A stretch of 64,000 nucleotides of DNA from the NCBI GenBank assembly GCA_028752905.1, contig JAQNBH010000017.1, forward strand, positions 34,203,189 to 34,267,188. The letters are read 5' to 3'. Source of the stretch: Cladorhizidae sp. MBARI D1340-BT2. Taxonomy: Eukaryota > Porifera > Demospongiae > Poecilosclerida > Cladorhizidae. This document shows positions 10,567-25,500 of this stretch, in pieces. Within the stretch, counting starts at the first letter, position 1, and each line of letters opens with the position of its first letter. Below the pieces are notes generated by a model. The model made no database searches and was not told the DNA's origin. It saw only the letters and a list, made by a program, of their open reading frames with translations. Made by a program: the position numbers and the translations under genes.

Positions 10567-13500
10567 CAATAGCACCACATGGCACTCACTCTGTGGGTGT
10601 CAATGATTGAAGGGGAAAAATACGTTCACAATCGATTACGAGCTATAATTTTTTAAATAGCTTATTTCCTGTCCTATTTAAATTTCAAGTACGTCACCAC
10701 CTGGCAACTAAGGGTGGGGGGGGGGAATCTTGAAATGTGGACCGATATTTAAATATTGTAGAGGGTGTGCCCACAAAAAGCTGACCACATTGTTTATCAA
10801 GCTATCCGTTGCCGGGTACTTGAATGAATTAATGACTTAGTCTAGATGTTTAATTGAAGCTGCTTCAACTTTTTTGCCAAGTTCCCCAGCAATCCGATGG
10901 TGGGAAGGGTTCTTGAAGCAGCCACCACCCTAATAACAATAGCAACAACAACACGCTCACACACTCACATGCACACACACACACACACACACACACATAG
11001 ACAACTTACAGATTCAAGGTCACTAATGCTATCTGCACTAGAAGTTTGTTGTTTGAACTTGATCCTACATTAGGGATGAACTCCACGCATGTAGGAATGA
11101 AATAACTTTGATGCTTTATAACTTTTTATCTACAAATCCGATGGTGAGTCATGTACAGCTATAGGACTGTAATATATCTGAGTTTCAGATTGAATTATGA
11201 TGTCCCCACAAGGAAGTGTGACGTGTGTGATATGAATGGATGGCACCAGCCAGCGACAATTCTGTACAACATTTGGCAAGCCACCACCACCAACCTGAAG
11301 AGACCTGTGTGCAAGGATGATGAGATTCGAGGAAAGTGCTAATTCTAAAATGGCAAGGCAGAGGAAAGCCCAGTGCATCGGAGGAGGATGTTGAATGCAT
11401 AAGGAAGGAAAGCCCAGTGCATCGGAGGAGGATGTTGGATGCATACGTGCTACCTTTCAAAGGAAGCCCAAAGAAGGAAGGCCAGAACATCCTCCTACGA
11501 TGCTCTTGGCCTTTCTCCACCTCGCTGGTTTAAAACACCACCAGTTTCCTCGAGTATCATCATCCATGCACACAGGTCTCTTCGGGTTGGTGGTGGCTTG
11601 CCTGACATTGTACAGAGCCATCATTGCACTAGGACCGGCTGGAGGCTTTGATTCAACCATTCATATCCCACATGTCGATTTCTGTTGCGGGTCTTCATAA
11701 TTCAATCTGAAAGACAGAGCAACTGTAAGCACAGCTACTCAGACATATTATGGTCCGATTGTGAAACGATTATTGTGACAGGCACACGATTGTAGATATA
11801 AAGTTATTATAAGGCAATCTTGTGGATGCTCTGGACTATTTCAAATGTCACTGACCTTTAAACCCAACATATATCATTTTTAAAGCAACAGATACATCTG
11901 TCTCTTGACCAATTTTTCTTTTCTTCTTGAGAAAGTTCTGGGTCGCTGGGAAGTCCCTGGGAAGAAAAGAAAAAACGAACCAATAGGCCACAGGTTTGAT
12001 CTCCCCTCAACTACAGACATTCCTGATCTTGGAGAAGGCATGGGGCTCGCCATGTAGGCTTGTATTACCAATGTTGAAGGTCAAATTATTCTCGAGCTAA
12101 GACTCTTGGCTGGTACGAGCTGCCTACATGGCTAGCTAGCTCGGGGAAGACTAGGTATCTGCACATTGTCAACAGCACAACTCGGCTCTGGCACAAAGAG
12201 AGTTGGTGTGACCAGCTTTGTCTGATGCCATAAGTGGGTTGTGCAAGCACTGGGCTTGTAGTGTCAACCAGCGTGTTAATGAGCCATTAACACCGAGCAA
12301 ACAAGCAATGGCCATGTGCAGACATCGTTGTGAAGCAAAAAAATATGGGTACGGATCGTCTTGTGTGTGTACTGGGCTAGCTGGAGTGTGTGTACTGGGC
12401 TAGCTGGAGTGTATGTACTGGGCTAGCTGGAGTGTATGTACTGGAGTGTATGTACTGGGCTAGCTGGAGTGTGTGTACTGGGCTAGCTGGAGTGTGTGTA
12501 CTGGGCTAGCTGGAGTGTGTGTACTGGGCTAGCTGGAGTGTGGGTACTGGGCTAGCTGGAGTGTATGTACTGGGCTAGCTGGAATGTGTGTACTGGGCTA
12601 GCTGGAGTGTATGTACTGGGCTAGCTGGAATGTATGTACTGGGCTAGCTGGAGTGTGTGTACTGGGCTAGCTGGAGTGTATGTACTGGGCTAGCTGGAGT
12701 GTATGTACTGGGCTAGCTGGAGTGTATGTACTGGGCTAGCTGGAGTGTATGTACTGGGCTAGCTGGAGTGTGTGTACTGGGCTAGCTGGAGTGTATGTAC
12801 TGGGCTAGCTGGAGTGTATGTACTGGGCTAGCTGGAGTGTGTGTACTGGGCTAGCTGGAGTGTGTGTACTGGGCTAGCTGGAGTGTATGTACTGGGCTAG
12901 CTGGAGTGTATGTACTGGGCTAGCTGGAGTGTGTGTACTGGGCTAGCTGGAGTGTATGTACTGGGCTAGCTGGAGTGTGTGTACTGGGCTAGCTGGAGTG
13001 TATGTACTGGGCTAGCTGGAGTGTATGTACTGGGCTAGCTGGAGTGTGTGTACTGGGCTAGCTGGAGTGTGTGTACTGGGCTAGCTGGAGTGTGTGTACT
13101 GGGCTAGCTGGAGTGTGTGTACTGGGCTAGCTGGAGTATGTGCACTGGGCTAGCTGGAGTGTGTGTACTGGGCTAGCTGGAGTGTATGTACTGGGCTAGC
13201 TGGAGTGTATGTACTAGGCTAGCTGGAGTGTGTGTACCGGGCTAGCTGGAGTGTATGTACTGGACTAGCTGGAGTGTGTGTACTGGGCCAGCTGGAGTGT
13301 GTGCACCAGGCTAGCTAGAAGGGCTGGGAATGGTTGAACTGTTGCAGGGCAGAGCCTGTTGAGTGCCGAATGTAGACATCCCTAAAAATGTCCCCAGGAA
13401 AGGAAGCAACACAGACCCTCAAGCAGGATACATACGTAGTCATGACTAACGCTTAATAAATAGAGGCTAGAACAAACAGTCAAGTAGGTGCTTAACAAAA

Positions 13501-16500
13501 TATACATTTAGTGTTAGCGTGAGCAAGCAACTTGTTTGGTATGTTTACAAACAATCCACATCACATATATATACACACATACATGTATATATATATACTC
13601 ACATATATATATATACACATATATATTTATATATATATATATACATATTTATATATATCATATGTATATATGTCGTTTCTATTATATAGTCATTCTCATG
13701 TCAACAGTTTGAATTTTCTTTATTGTTAATTCTCCTTGTGGAGGGCTAGAATGACATAGACAACAACTTTGAACTTATGTTGATCTCCTAGGATTGTCCA
13801 AGCTCCACTTGGCCAGTCTGTCCTAGTGATGTTCATCTTCAGCCGACGTGCTTCAGAGTGTCCCTGTTGGTATTGTCACAGGTCACGTGTGTGTGGTTGG
13901 CCTGGGGACTGCAGTTGTTTTGTAATGGCTGCAGGTGATTAGTAATGCACAAAGCAGGAGAACACATGTGCGTGGCTTGTCAGTATATGTGTGTGTGCAT
14001 GAATGTGTGTGTGCATGCATGCATGTGTGTGTCCATGCATGTGTTTCTGCATGGATGTGTGCATTGCATGTGTGTGTGTGCATGCATGTGTGTGAATGTG
14101 CATGCATGTGTACCTGCATGTGTGCGTGGCACGTGTGTATGTATTTAAGATCTACAATCATGAAAGTTCCATTTTGTAACTTTATTAGCTCAAATTGCTG
14201 AAATCGAAGAAAATTACCTTAGAAAACTTAGCTACTCACCTTGGACATCCTTACAAAACTTAGCTACTCACCTTGGACATCCTTACAAAACTTAGCCACT
14301 CACCTTGGACATCCTTACAAAACTTAGCTACTCACCTTGGACATCCTTACAAAACTTAGCTACTCACCTTGGACATCCTTACAAAACTTAGCCACTCACC
14401 TTGGACATCCTTACAAAACTTAGCTACTCACCTTGGACATCCTTACAAAACTTAGCCCTCACCTTGGACATCCTTACAAAACGTAGCTACTCACCTTGGA
14501 CATCCTTACAAAACTTAGCTACTCACCTTGGACATCCTTACAAAACTTAGCTACTCACCTTGGACATCCTTACAAAACTTAGCTACTCACCTTAGACATC
14601 CTTACAAAACTTAGCTACTCACCTTGGACATCCTTACAATACTTAGCCACTCTCACAAGCAACTGTTAGCTCTCTCTCTCAATCCTCTTAGATCTGACGG
14701 GGGCGGTGGTAGGGAGGAAAAAAATCCTAGCTCCACCTCTTTTACAGTTTGCGGTCATGCTTACGCTGCACAGGGACATCAGTTCCTTCTTTGTCATGCA
14801 CACATATATTCCCTCTTGTGTGCATGAGTACATACGTGAGACTTTTCTTTTGTGCATATATGATCAGCTCATCACAAACGCTTGTTTTATATTCTACTTG
14901 TTTGTGCTTTGGTAAGCTTTTGGAGGTTTATGTCAGGGGAGAAGATTTATGTCAGGGGAGAAGAGGCAGGCCAATCGGGGCTTGTGAAAATATGGGGAGG
15001 GGGGGGAAGTATTATTGTATTCATCAGTCACATTCTCGAGTCATTTCCAAACCATCTGGGCTGGGGGGAGGGGGGGGGGGGGGGGGGTGATAAGTCAGTT
15101 TCAGCCCCCCCCCCCCCCATCCCCCTCCATGGTAGTACAAAGAAGTAAAATTCACACACCCAGTGCATGATCCCCCCTCCCCCCCCCCACCCTTCTCCTA
15201 TTTTTATCCTCTCTTTCTCCTTTCTCTCCTTTGGAGCAGAGGTTTGCTGCCGATCATTATCCTGAGACATCTTGAGGAGCTCTGTGGCCAGCCCATCCAC
15301 ACGCTGTTTGACTTTGTGTGCGGCACCAGCACGGGGTGCATCCTGGCCTGCATGTTCTGTCTGGAGAAGCTCTCTGCCAAGGAGTGCAAGAAAAGTTACT
15401 ACGCCCTGAGCCACGAGGTCTTCAAGATGAACAACCTGCTGGGCATGTCGCAGCTGTTCCTGAACCACGCCTTCTACGATTCCAAGTTGTTGCAGAAGCA
15501 AATAAGGTTAGAGTTTTTGTTTTTTACCGTCGAAGCGTTGCTTCTTTTTGGAACTGTTCACGTGATTATTCCCAATGGCACGATTCTTCAGCTCATCACA
15601 CAACCATTTCTATGTAGTGTAATGTTCGCTGCATTTGCTCCCTTTTTCCCCCTTGGGTCTTGCAGGATTTCATTTAGAAAATTGTCCAAGAGGGGGGGGA
15701 GGCAACTGGAGGAATCTGGATTTTAAGGGGGGGGGGGGGGGGGGGGAGGGGGCATGATGGTTAAAGATGTGACAAAGTTTTTAATGAATTTTAATAATAC
15801 AATTTCCAAGGGGGGGGGGGGGGCAAAAAGGTTCCAACCCCCTGCCCCCCCCACCCCCCCTAAATGAAACCCTGTCTTGGCAATGGCAAGCAGCAACGAA
15901 CATAGAGACAAGAAGACACTTTTAAGGAGTGGAAAACTGAGCAATAATCTGTAGACGTAGGCTGATGAGATGCCAGGAGGAAGCATATAGTCATATACTG
16001 CCATGGTTATTGTCTTATTTAGAGGTTGTTTTGCTTTACATATGTAGTATGTCTGCATTCATGGAATGCACTTTATTATGTGACTATAGGCATTTTGGGG
16101 GCATGAATCTCCCTTTGTACAAGACCTCAGCCCAGCGCCATGTACCTCGCATGTGCTTCGTCTCCACCATAGCCAACCAGCCGGTGGTCGCCCCTTACCT
16201 CTTCTGCAATTACAAACACCGCCCCAGAAGAGGAGAGGGGCAGGGTGGGGCCAGGGAGGGGACACTCTACCAGCGCAGCTGTGACGTGCAGTGCTGGGAG
16301 GCCATCTTGGCCAGCACAGCTGCCCCTGGGTTCTTCGAGGAAGTGAAGCTTGGGAACCTTACCTTCTTGGTGAGTATTTGAGTGTGATGATACTTGGCCT
16401 GGATAGCAGGATGTTTTCGAGGGGGGAAATATTTGCAGCCCCCTCTTGAATTCTTCCTCCCTGCCTGCGAATATTTGACCCCTGGAATGGATGCATTGTA

Positions 16501-19500
16501 TAACTTAATATAATTCCATGCATTTTCACTGATGCCAGTCATTCTCATGTACCTACAAAAGTATTTGATAGCCGACAAGTCGCTATGCTCCCCTCCGTAT
16601 TTAGTTTGAAGTTGAATACACATGTGGTGACTATAGCCGGGTTCTGATGTGCCAGTGGAACATGTTCTGGCGCGCGTGGCTAAGCGTTATTTGTGAGGCC
16701 ACGTATCTGTCGAAGAACTGAAGTAATTCTTCACTCTCATAGAATTATTTTAGTTGATAATGACGTCTGATGACGGTGACCAATAGGACTGTGATGTCAT
16801 CGTTCCCTACCTCGCACACAAAGGCTCTTGTCACCAGACATGTGCTCGACTCTAAGTCTGGTCCATGAGGATCATGTTCCAATGTTTATCTCGGCTACTC
16901 TCGAGTTCTTATGCATGTCTCCATTAATGTCCAACATTTTACCCATAATGTTCGAAACTTGCCCATAACAAAGTTTCGACAAAAAAATGAAGTTAACTTG
17001 GACTATTATAGTATCACTGATGTCTCAATATCATTTTTAGTGCTCATGTTGTTGTTCACTGAAGAAGACAGGCTCTGCTTAGACAAACTATAGTGCCTGC
17101 CAGCTTATACATACGTCCCCAAACAAGAAATGACTTTTATCATGATAATAAAACTATTTATTGTAACATACTGCACATGAAAAGCTGCACCAGATAGTAA
17201 TTTTCATAGATCCTGAAATAAAATTAAAATTATAATAGACCAAATTTTTTTTGCCACGGAAAAACCAATGATGTCATCGACCTATGTGCACTCATAATAA
17301 TTGCGATTCACAATTATTGCAAAAGTGGTTTCTTGAGTCGACTGTTCTCAGTTGGAGTAAGTTCCTGTGATGTCTGCTAACAAGCCTTGGTCACAAAAAT
17401 AAGCTGTTCGCAGCTACATAGGATGGCAGACTCTAGAGCACAATGAAAACCTGTAACTCTAACCAACTCAAGCTGCAACTTTCACTCAATTAAACTTTTT
17501 GTCTTGGCCATTTTGTAGCTTTTCTTCCTTCTGTGCATCTAATAGTTAATTTTACCTGAACTCAGTGGACAAAATTTCCTATTTGAAGTGGGTAGCATCG
17601 ATTTACATTATGGATTTGTGCACCAATGTGTGAAAAATGCATTGGAGGATGTTTATGCTGGCAGGCACTCTATAGAGAGTTCTCCGACCTTCATTCCTCC
17701 ACCAATCTTGCTCATTCAGACTCTGTCAGCAGTAGCTGTATACTTAGGGAGGATACTCTTTAGTTAATCGTTAGAGTCGAAGCTTAGGTTTGTCGCTTGT
17801 AGTAGGTTAAGTAGGTTGGCTTGTTTTAGAATATTTGTTGGCAGGAAACTGCTCTTCAACATCTCTCCCAAACTTCACTTTGAAACAGTGAGAGCAGTAC
17901 ACATACACTTAGGCATGGCTGATAAGTTGCTCTGCCTTGTTGTCATGCAGCAGAGTGGAACATTGCTAGCATGCATAATGCATATACTCTAATAGGAACT
18001 GTGGTTACTATTTACTTCCATCCAATCTACCAGCGATTACTATTGGAAGGTGGTTATAATTGGAGGGGCACTTCTTAATAGAGGAAATCCCGCAACTACA
18101 CCTAAATGTCTTCATTCTCATCTATAATGCCAGCCAGCATTATTTTCAAATGCTCAAGGTGGACTGAGAGTACTTAATAATATATATATATATATATATT
18201 TTTTAAGCTGGAGGAGCCTGTAAGTCGCTCAGCTTTGTTACAATTAAGGCAAGACAAAGGTTTCATAACCTTGTGGTTATGACTTTGGAGCTCCATAAAT
18301 AAAAAAATCTTTGCAACAAATTGTACCAGATCAATCAATCATTGTTGTTAGCCATTCAAGACTTCATGCTGGAAGTGTTACTGTAAATCGGTTGAGACAG
18401 TGTGAGAGGTGATTTCACTTCATATTCCAACCCGCAGTTCCAAAAGATAAACATGATGGCAAGAACAAAAATACCACCAGAAATGCTATATTTTGGTATA
18501 TAAATCAGGACCATAGCACAAATGTGTGTACTTTAAATGGTGAACCACGGTTTTCAGACACTGTCTCGCCTGCCAAAGTTGGAAATATTGGGGGAAAGGA
18601 TGTGCCCCTACTTTAGAGCTCATGATGATCCACAGTCGGAATTATTTTAAATAGCACCATCCCTGGACCACATCTCTTGGCACCTACTTGTGAGCATATT
18701 AGGCTTCATGCTAGGGGGTGTGAAGGAGGACTCTCAAAACTAGGCACTGACACTGAATGGCTGTTTGGTATTCCACAAGAACTTTTGGATGGCTGCACAT
18801 CAGCGTCCATTCTTGCACGGCTTAGAGGAGCTATCACACGTCCTCCACTTACTTAGTCGAAGCTTGAGAAGTACAGTAGACCCTCACTAATCCGAATAGC
18901 CTGCGGATCTGAGTAGTTCGGATTAGTGAAATTTTCGGATTAGTGAAATTTATGAATATCATTATATATTGAACTCTGATTTTTTTGCAGGTGTGGGTTG
19001 AATACTGGGTGGTGGGAGTACAAGTTATTTTTAATCATTATGATCCCTTCCCATCCTCATTCTTTTAGCAGATCTCCGGAATCCCATCTCAGTCATCTTC
19101 CTTTTGCATCCTCACAACTCGCTACCTTTCTTCTTTATGTCTGAGATAGTGGAGACTCCAACTCCATAATGTTTAGCTAGTAACTTGTAGCTTTTCTTCC
19201 CAAGCTGGTCCAGGATCTCGACCTTCTCCTCGATGGTAAGGCTCTTGTGTGCTCTTTTCTTCTCCATATCACTGCAGCTGCATCGTATGACAGGCGCGTG
19301 GTAAGGTTCGAAATTAAATAATGGCTTGAATTTTTTTCCCTTTTTTTTCCTTCCTTTTTCCCCCCTACCTAATGCAGTTCGGATTAGCGAGGTTTCGGAT
19401 TAACGGGGTCCGGATTAGCAAGGGTCTACTGTAGTTGCTAAAAATCAAGTGACCTCTGACCTTCAAGTGTACTCTGACCTTCAAGTTACCTCTGTCCGAC

Positions 19501-22500
19501 CTTCAAGTGACCTCTGTCTGACTTTTAGTGACCTCTGTCTGACTTTCAAGTGACCTCTGTCTGACTTTTAGTGACCTCTGTCTGACTTTCAAGTGACCTC
19601 TGTCTGACCTTCAAGTGACCTCTGTCTGACTTTTAGTGACCTCTGTCTGACTTTCAAGTGACCTCTGTCTGAACTTCAAGTGACCTCTGTTCAAGTGACC
19701 TGTCTGACCTTCAAGTGACCTCTGTCTGACCTTCAAGTGACCTCTGTCTGACTTTTAGTGACCTCTGTCTGACTTTCAAGTGACCTCTGTCTGACCTTCA
19801 AGTGACCTCTGTTCAAGTGACCTCTGTCTGACCTTCAAGTGACCTCTGTCTGACCTTCAAGTGACCTCTGTCTGACTTTTAGTGACCTCTGTCTGACCTT
19901 CAAGTGACCTCTGTCTGACCTTCAAGTGACCTCTGTCTGACCTTCAAGTGACCTCTGTCTGACCTTCAAGTGACCTCTGTCTGACCTTCAAGTGACCTCT
20001 GTCTGACCTTCAAGTGACCTGTCTGACTTTTAGTGACCTCTGTCTGACTTTCAAGTGACCTCTGTCTGACCTTCAAGTGACCTCTGTTCAAGTGACCTCT
20101 GTCTGACCTTCAAGTGACCTCTGTCTGACTTTTAGTGACCTCTGTCTGACTTTCAAGTGACCTCTGTCTGAACTTCAAGTGACCTCTGTTCAAGTGACCT
20201 CTGTCTGACCTTCAAGTGACCTCTGTCTGACCTTCAAGTGACTTCTGTCTGACCTTCAAGTGACCTCTGTCTGACCTTGCCGTACAACTCTGTGTTGGCG
20301 ATCGCAATGTTTCTTGTTTGCCTTCTCCCTAGACTTGTACTTGCAGCTGCTGCTTGACCGCATGAAATCCCATCTCTATACCAACAAAGCTGCACCCCAC
20401 TCACACCAGCGTCTTCCGTGATCCTGTCTCAAAAGCAATTACAAGCCACGAGCTTTGTACATGTACTGACATTGTGCCTATAGTTTGTGGATGAGTTACA
20501 TCACAGTAGTGTACTCAGCACAGTAGTATACTAGGCACCATTTCTTGTAATATACTATAGACACACTTGCTCTATATACCTCCTTGAGTGATTATTGTTT
20601 AACTCCTTAGGGCCAAATTAAAATTACGCGACCCGCGTGCATGCCCGACTTTTATTTAACGTCATGTGACGTAGCAAGAGCAAGAGTCGAGGGAGCCTTC
20701 TTCGTGGCCTTGAGTGCACTCCATCAGGTAAGCATGGTTGCTATGCCAGCTAGCCTAGCAACAATGAAAGTAAACAAAGACTGTTGGAATATGTTGTTTG
20801 TCCAGCATGCTAGCTTTAGGCCAAAGGCCATAGCAGTCACTTGAGCTTGCACCTCGGTCTTCAAGCTTATGGCAGGCAAAGATTCTCTCTCAGAGTACTT
20901 CCATGTTATATATGAAGCCTCTGTTGCCTTCAGATAGAGCTAGCCATACACTGCAATAATGACTAACTTTTTTTTAGCCTTTTGCATTTTGTCGAAGACG
21001 AAGATGTTTGCTGCTGTAAATCTCTCCATTACAGCAATGATGCTTGCTGCTGTAAATCTCTCCATTACAGCAATGATGCTTGCTGCTGTAAATCTCTGCA
21101 TTACAGCAATGATGCTTGCTGCTGTAAATCTCTCCATTACAGCAATGATGCTTGCTGCTGTAAATCTCTGCATTACAGCAATGATGCTTGCTGTTGTAAA
21201 TCTCTGCATTACAGCAACGATGCTTGGCACTATAAATCTCTGCATTACAGCAACGATGCTTGCTGCTGTAAATCTCTCAATTACAGCAATGATGCTTGCT
21301 GCTGTAAATCTCTGCATTACAGCAATGATGCTTGCTGCTGTAAATCTCTCCATTACAGCAATGATGCTTGCTGCTGTAAATCTCTCCATTACAGCAATGA
21401 TGCTTGCTGCTGTAAATCTCTGCATTACAGCAATGATGCTTGCTGCTGTAAATCTCTGCATTACAGCAATGATGCTTGCTGCTGTAAATCTCTGCATTAC
21501 AGCAATGATGCTTGCTGCTGTAAATCTCTCCATTACAGCAATGATGCTTGCTGCTGTAAATCTCTCCATTACAGCAATGATGCTTGCTGCTGTAAATCTC
21601 TCCATTACAGCAATGATGCTTGCTGCTGTAAATCTCTGCATTACAGCAATGATGCTTGCTGCTGTAAATCTCTCCATTACAGCAATGATGCTTGCTGCTG
21701 TAAATCTCTGCATTACAGCAATGATGCTTGCTGCTGTAAATCTCTGCATTACAGCAATGATGCTTGCTGCTGTAAATCTCTCCATTACAGCAATGATGCT
21801 TGCTGCTGTAAATCTCTGCATTACAGCAATGATGCTTGCTGCTGTAAATCTCTGCATTACAGCAATGATGCTTGCTGCTGTAAATCTCTCCATTACAGCA
21901 ATGATGCTTGCTGCTGTAAATCTCTCCATTACAGCAATGATGCTTGCTGCTGTAAATCTCTCCATTACAGCAATGATGCTTGCTGCTGTAAATCTCTCCA
22001 TTACAGCAATGATGCTTGCTGCTGTAAATCTCTCCATTACAGCAATGATGCTTGCTGCTGTAAATCTCTGCATTATAGCAATGATGCTTGCTGCTGTAAA
22101 TCTCTGCATTACAGCAATGATGCTTGCTGCTGTAAATCTCTGCATTACAGCAATGATGCTTGGCACTGTAAATCTCTGCATTACAGCAATGATGCTTGCT
22201 GCTGTAAATCTCTCCATTACAGCAAAGATACTTGCTGCTGTAAATCTCTCCATTACAGCAATGATGCTTGCTGCTGTAAATCTCTGCATTACAGCAATGA
22301 TGCTTGCTGCTGTAAATCTCTGCATTACAGCAACGATGCTTGCTGCTGTAAATCTCTCCATTACAGCAACGATGCTTGCTGCTGTAAATCTCTCCATTAC
22401 AGCAATGATGCTTGCTGCTGTAAATCTCTGCATTACAGCAATGATGCTTGCTGCTGTAAATCTCTCCATTACAGCAATGATGCTTGCTGCTGTAAATCTC

Positions 22501-25500
22501 TGCATTACAGCAATGATGCTTGCTGCTGTAAATCTCTGCATTACAGCAATGATGCTTGCTGCTGTAAATCTCTCCATTACAGCAATGATGCTTGCTGCTG
22601 TAAATCTCTGCATTACAGCAATGATGCTTGCTGCTGTAAATCTCTCCATTACAGCAATGATGCTTGCTGCTGTAAATCTCTCCATTACAGCAATGATGCT
22701 TGCTGCTGTAAATCTCTGCATTACAGCAATGATGCTTGCTGCTGTAAATCTCTGCATTACAGCAATGATGCTTGCTGCTGTAAATCTCTGCATTACAGCA
22801 ATGATGCTTGCTGCTGTAAATCTCTGCATTACAGCAATGATGCTTGCTGCTGTAAATCTCTCCATTACAGCAATGATGCTTGCTGCTGTAAATCTCTGCA
22901 TTACAGCAATGATGCTTGCATCTGTAAATCTCTCCATTACAGCAATGATGCTTGCTGCTGTAAATCTCTCCATTACAGCAATGATGCTTGCTGCTGTAAA
23001 TCTCTCCATTACAGCAATGATGCTTGCTGCTGTAAATCTCTGCATTACAGCAATGATGCTTGCTGCTGTAAATCTCTCCATTACAGCAATGATGCTTGCT
23101 GCTGTAAATCTCTCCATTACAGCAATGATGCTTGCTGCTGTAAATCTCTCCATTACAGCAATGATGCTTGGCACTGTAAATCTCTGCATTACAGCAATGA
23201 TGCTTGCTGCTGTAAATCTCTGCATTACAGCAATGATGCTTGCTGCTGTAAATCTCTCCATTACAGCAATGATGCTTGCTGCTGTAAATCTCTCCATTAC
23301 AGCAATGATGCTTGCTGCTGTAAATCTCTGCATTACAGCAATGATGCTTGCTGCTGTAAATCTCTGCATTACAGCAATGATGCTTGCTGCTGTAAATCTC
23401 TGCATTACAGCAATGATGCTTGCTGCTGTAAATCTCTGCATTACAGCAATGATGCTTGCTGCTGTAAATCTCTCCATTACAGCAACAATGCTTGCTGCTG
23501 TAAATCTCTACATTACAGCAATGATGCTTGCTGCTGTAAATCTCTCCATTACAGCAATGATGGTTGCTGCTGTGAATCTCTGCATTACAGCAATGATGCT
23601 TGCTGCTGTAAATCTCTCCATTACAGCAATGATGCTTGCTGCTGTAAATCTCTGCATTACAGCAATGATGCTTGCTGCTGTAAATCTCTCCATTACAGCA
23701 ATGATGCTTGCTGCTGTAAATCTCTGCATTACAGCAATGATGCTTGCTGCTGTATATCTCTGCATTACAGCAATGATGCTTGCTGCTGTAAATCTCTCCA
23801 TTACAGCAATGATGCTTGCTGCTGTAAATCTCTGCATTACAGCAATGATGCTTGCTGCTGTAAATCTCTGCATTACAGCAATGATGCTTGCTGCTGTAAA
23901 TCTCTCCATTACAGCAATGATGCTTGCTGCTGTAAATCTCTGCATTACAGCAATGATGCTTGCTGCTGTAAATCTCTGCATTACAGCAATGATGCTTGCT
24001 GCTGTAAATCTCTCCATTACAGCAATGATGCTTGCTGCTGTAAATCTCTCCATTACAGCAATGATGCTTGCTGCTGTAAATCTCTCCATTACAGCAATGA
24101 TGCTTGCTGCTGTAAATCTCTCCATTACAGCAATGATGCTTGCTGCTGTAAATCTCTCCATTACAGCAATGATGCTTGCTGCTGTAAATCTCTGCATTAT
24201 AGCAATGATGCTTGCTGCTGTAAATCTCTGCATTACAGCAATGATGCTTGCTGCTGTAAATCTCTGCATTACAGCAATGATGCTTGGCACTGTAAATCTC
24301 TGCATTACAGCAATGATGCTTGCTGCTGTAAATCTCTCCATTACAGCAAAGATACTTGCTGCTGTAAATCTCTCCATTACAGCAATGATGCTTGCTGCTG
24401 TAAATCTCTGCATTACAGCAATGATGCTTGCTGCTGTAAATCTCTGCATTACAGCAACGATGCTTGCTGCTGTAAATCTCTCCATTACAGCAATGATGCT
24501 TGCTGCTGTAAATCTCTCCATTACAGCAATGATGCTTGCTGCTGTAAATCTCTGCATTACAGCAATGATGCTTGCTGCTGTAAATCTCTCCATTACAGCA
24601 ATGATGCTTGCTGCTGTAAATCTCTGCATTACAGCAATGATGCTTGCTGCTGTAAATCTCTGCATTACAGCAATGATGCTTGCTGCTGTAAATCTCTCCA
24701 TTACAGCAATGATGCTTGCTGCTGTAAATCTCTGCATTACAGCAATGATGCTTGCTGCTGTAAATCTCTCCATTACAGCAATGATGCTTGCTGCTGTAAA
24801 TCTCTCCATTACAGCAATGATGCTTGCTGCTGTAAATCTCTGCATTACAGCAATGATGCTTGCTGCTGTAAATCTCTGCATTACAGCAATGATGCTTGCT
24901 GCTGTAAATCTCTGCATTACAGCAATGATGCTTGCTGCTGTAAATCTCTGCATTACAGCAATGATGCTTGCTGCTGTAAATCTCTCCATTACAGCAATGA
25001 TGCTTGCTGCTGTAAATCTCTGCATTACAGCAATGATGCTTGCATCTGTAAATCTCTCCATTACAGCAATGATGCTTGCTGCTGTAAATCTCTCCATTAC
25101 AGCAATGATGCTTGCTGCTGTAAATCTCTCCATTACAGCAATGATGCTTGCTGCTGTAAATCTCTGCATTACAGCAATGATGCTTGCTGCTGTAAATCTC
25201 TCCATTACAGCAATGATGCTTGCTGCTGTAAATCTCTCCATTACAGCAATGATGCTTGCTGCTGTAAATCTCTGCATTACAGCAATGATGCTTGCTGCTG
25301 TAAATCTCTGCATTACAGCAATGATGCTTGCTGCTGTAAATCTCTGCATTACAGCAATGATGCTTGCTGCTGTAAATCTCTGCATTACAGCAATGATGCT
25401 TGCTGCTGTAAATCTCTCCATTACAGCAACAATGCTTGCTGCTGTAAATCTCTCCATTACAGCAATGATGCTTGCTGCTGTAAATCTCTCCATTACAGCA

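Noticed and set aside
13935..14201. Cys-rich small protein resembling a secreted peptide
   Set aside because: Cysteines come from TGTGTG repeat translation, with no signal peptide or precursor layout.
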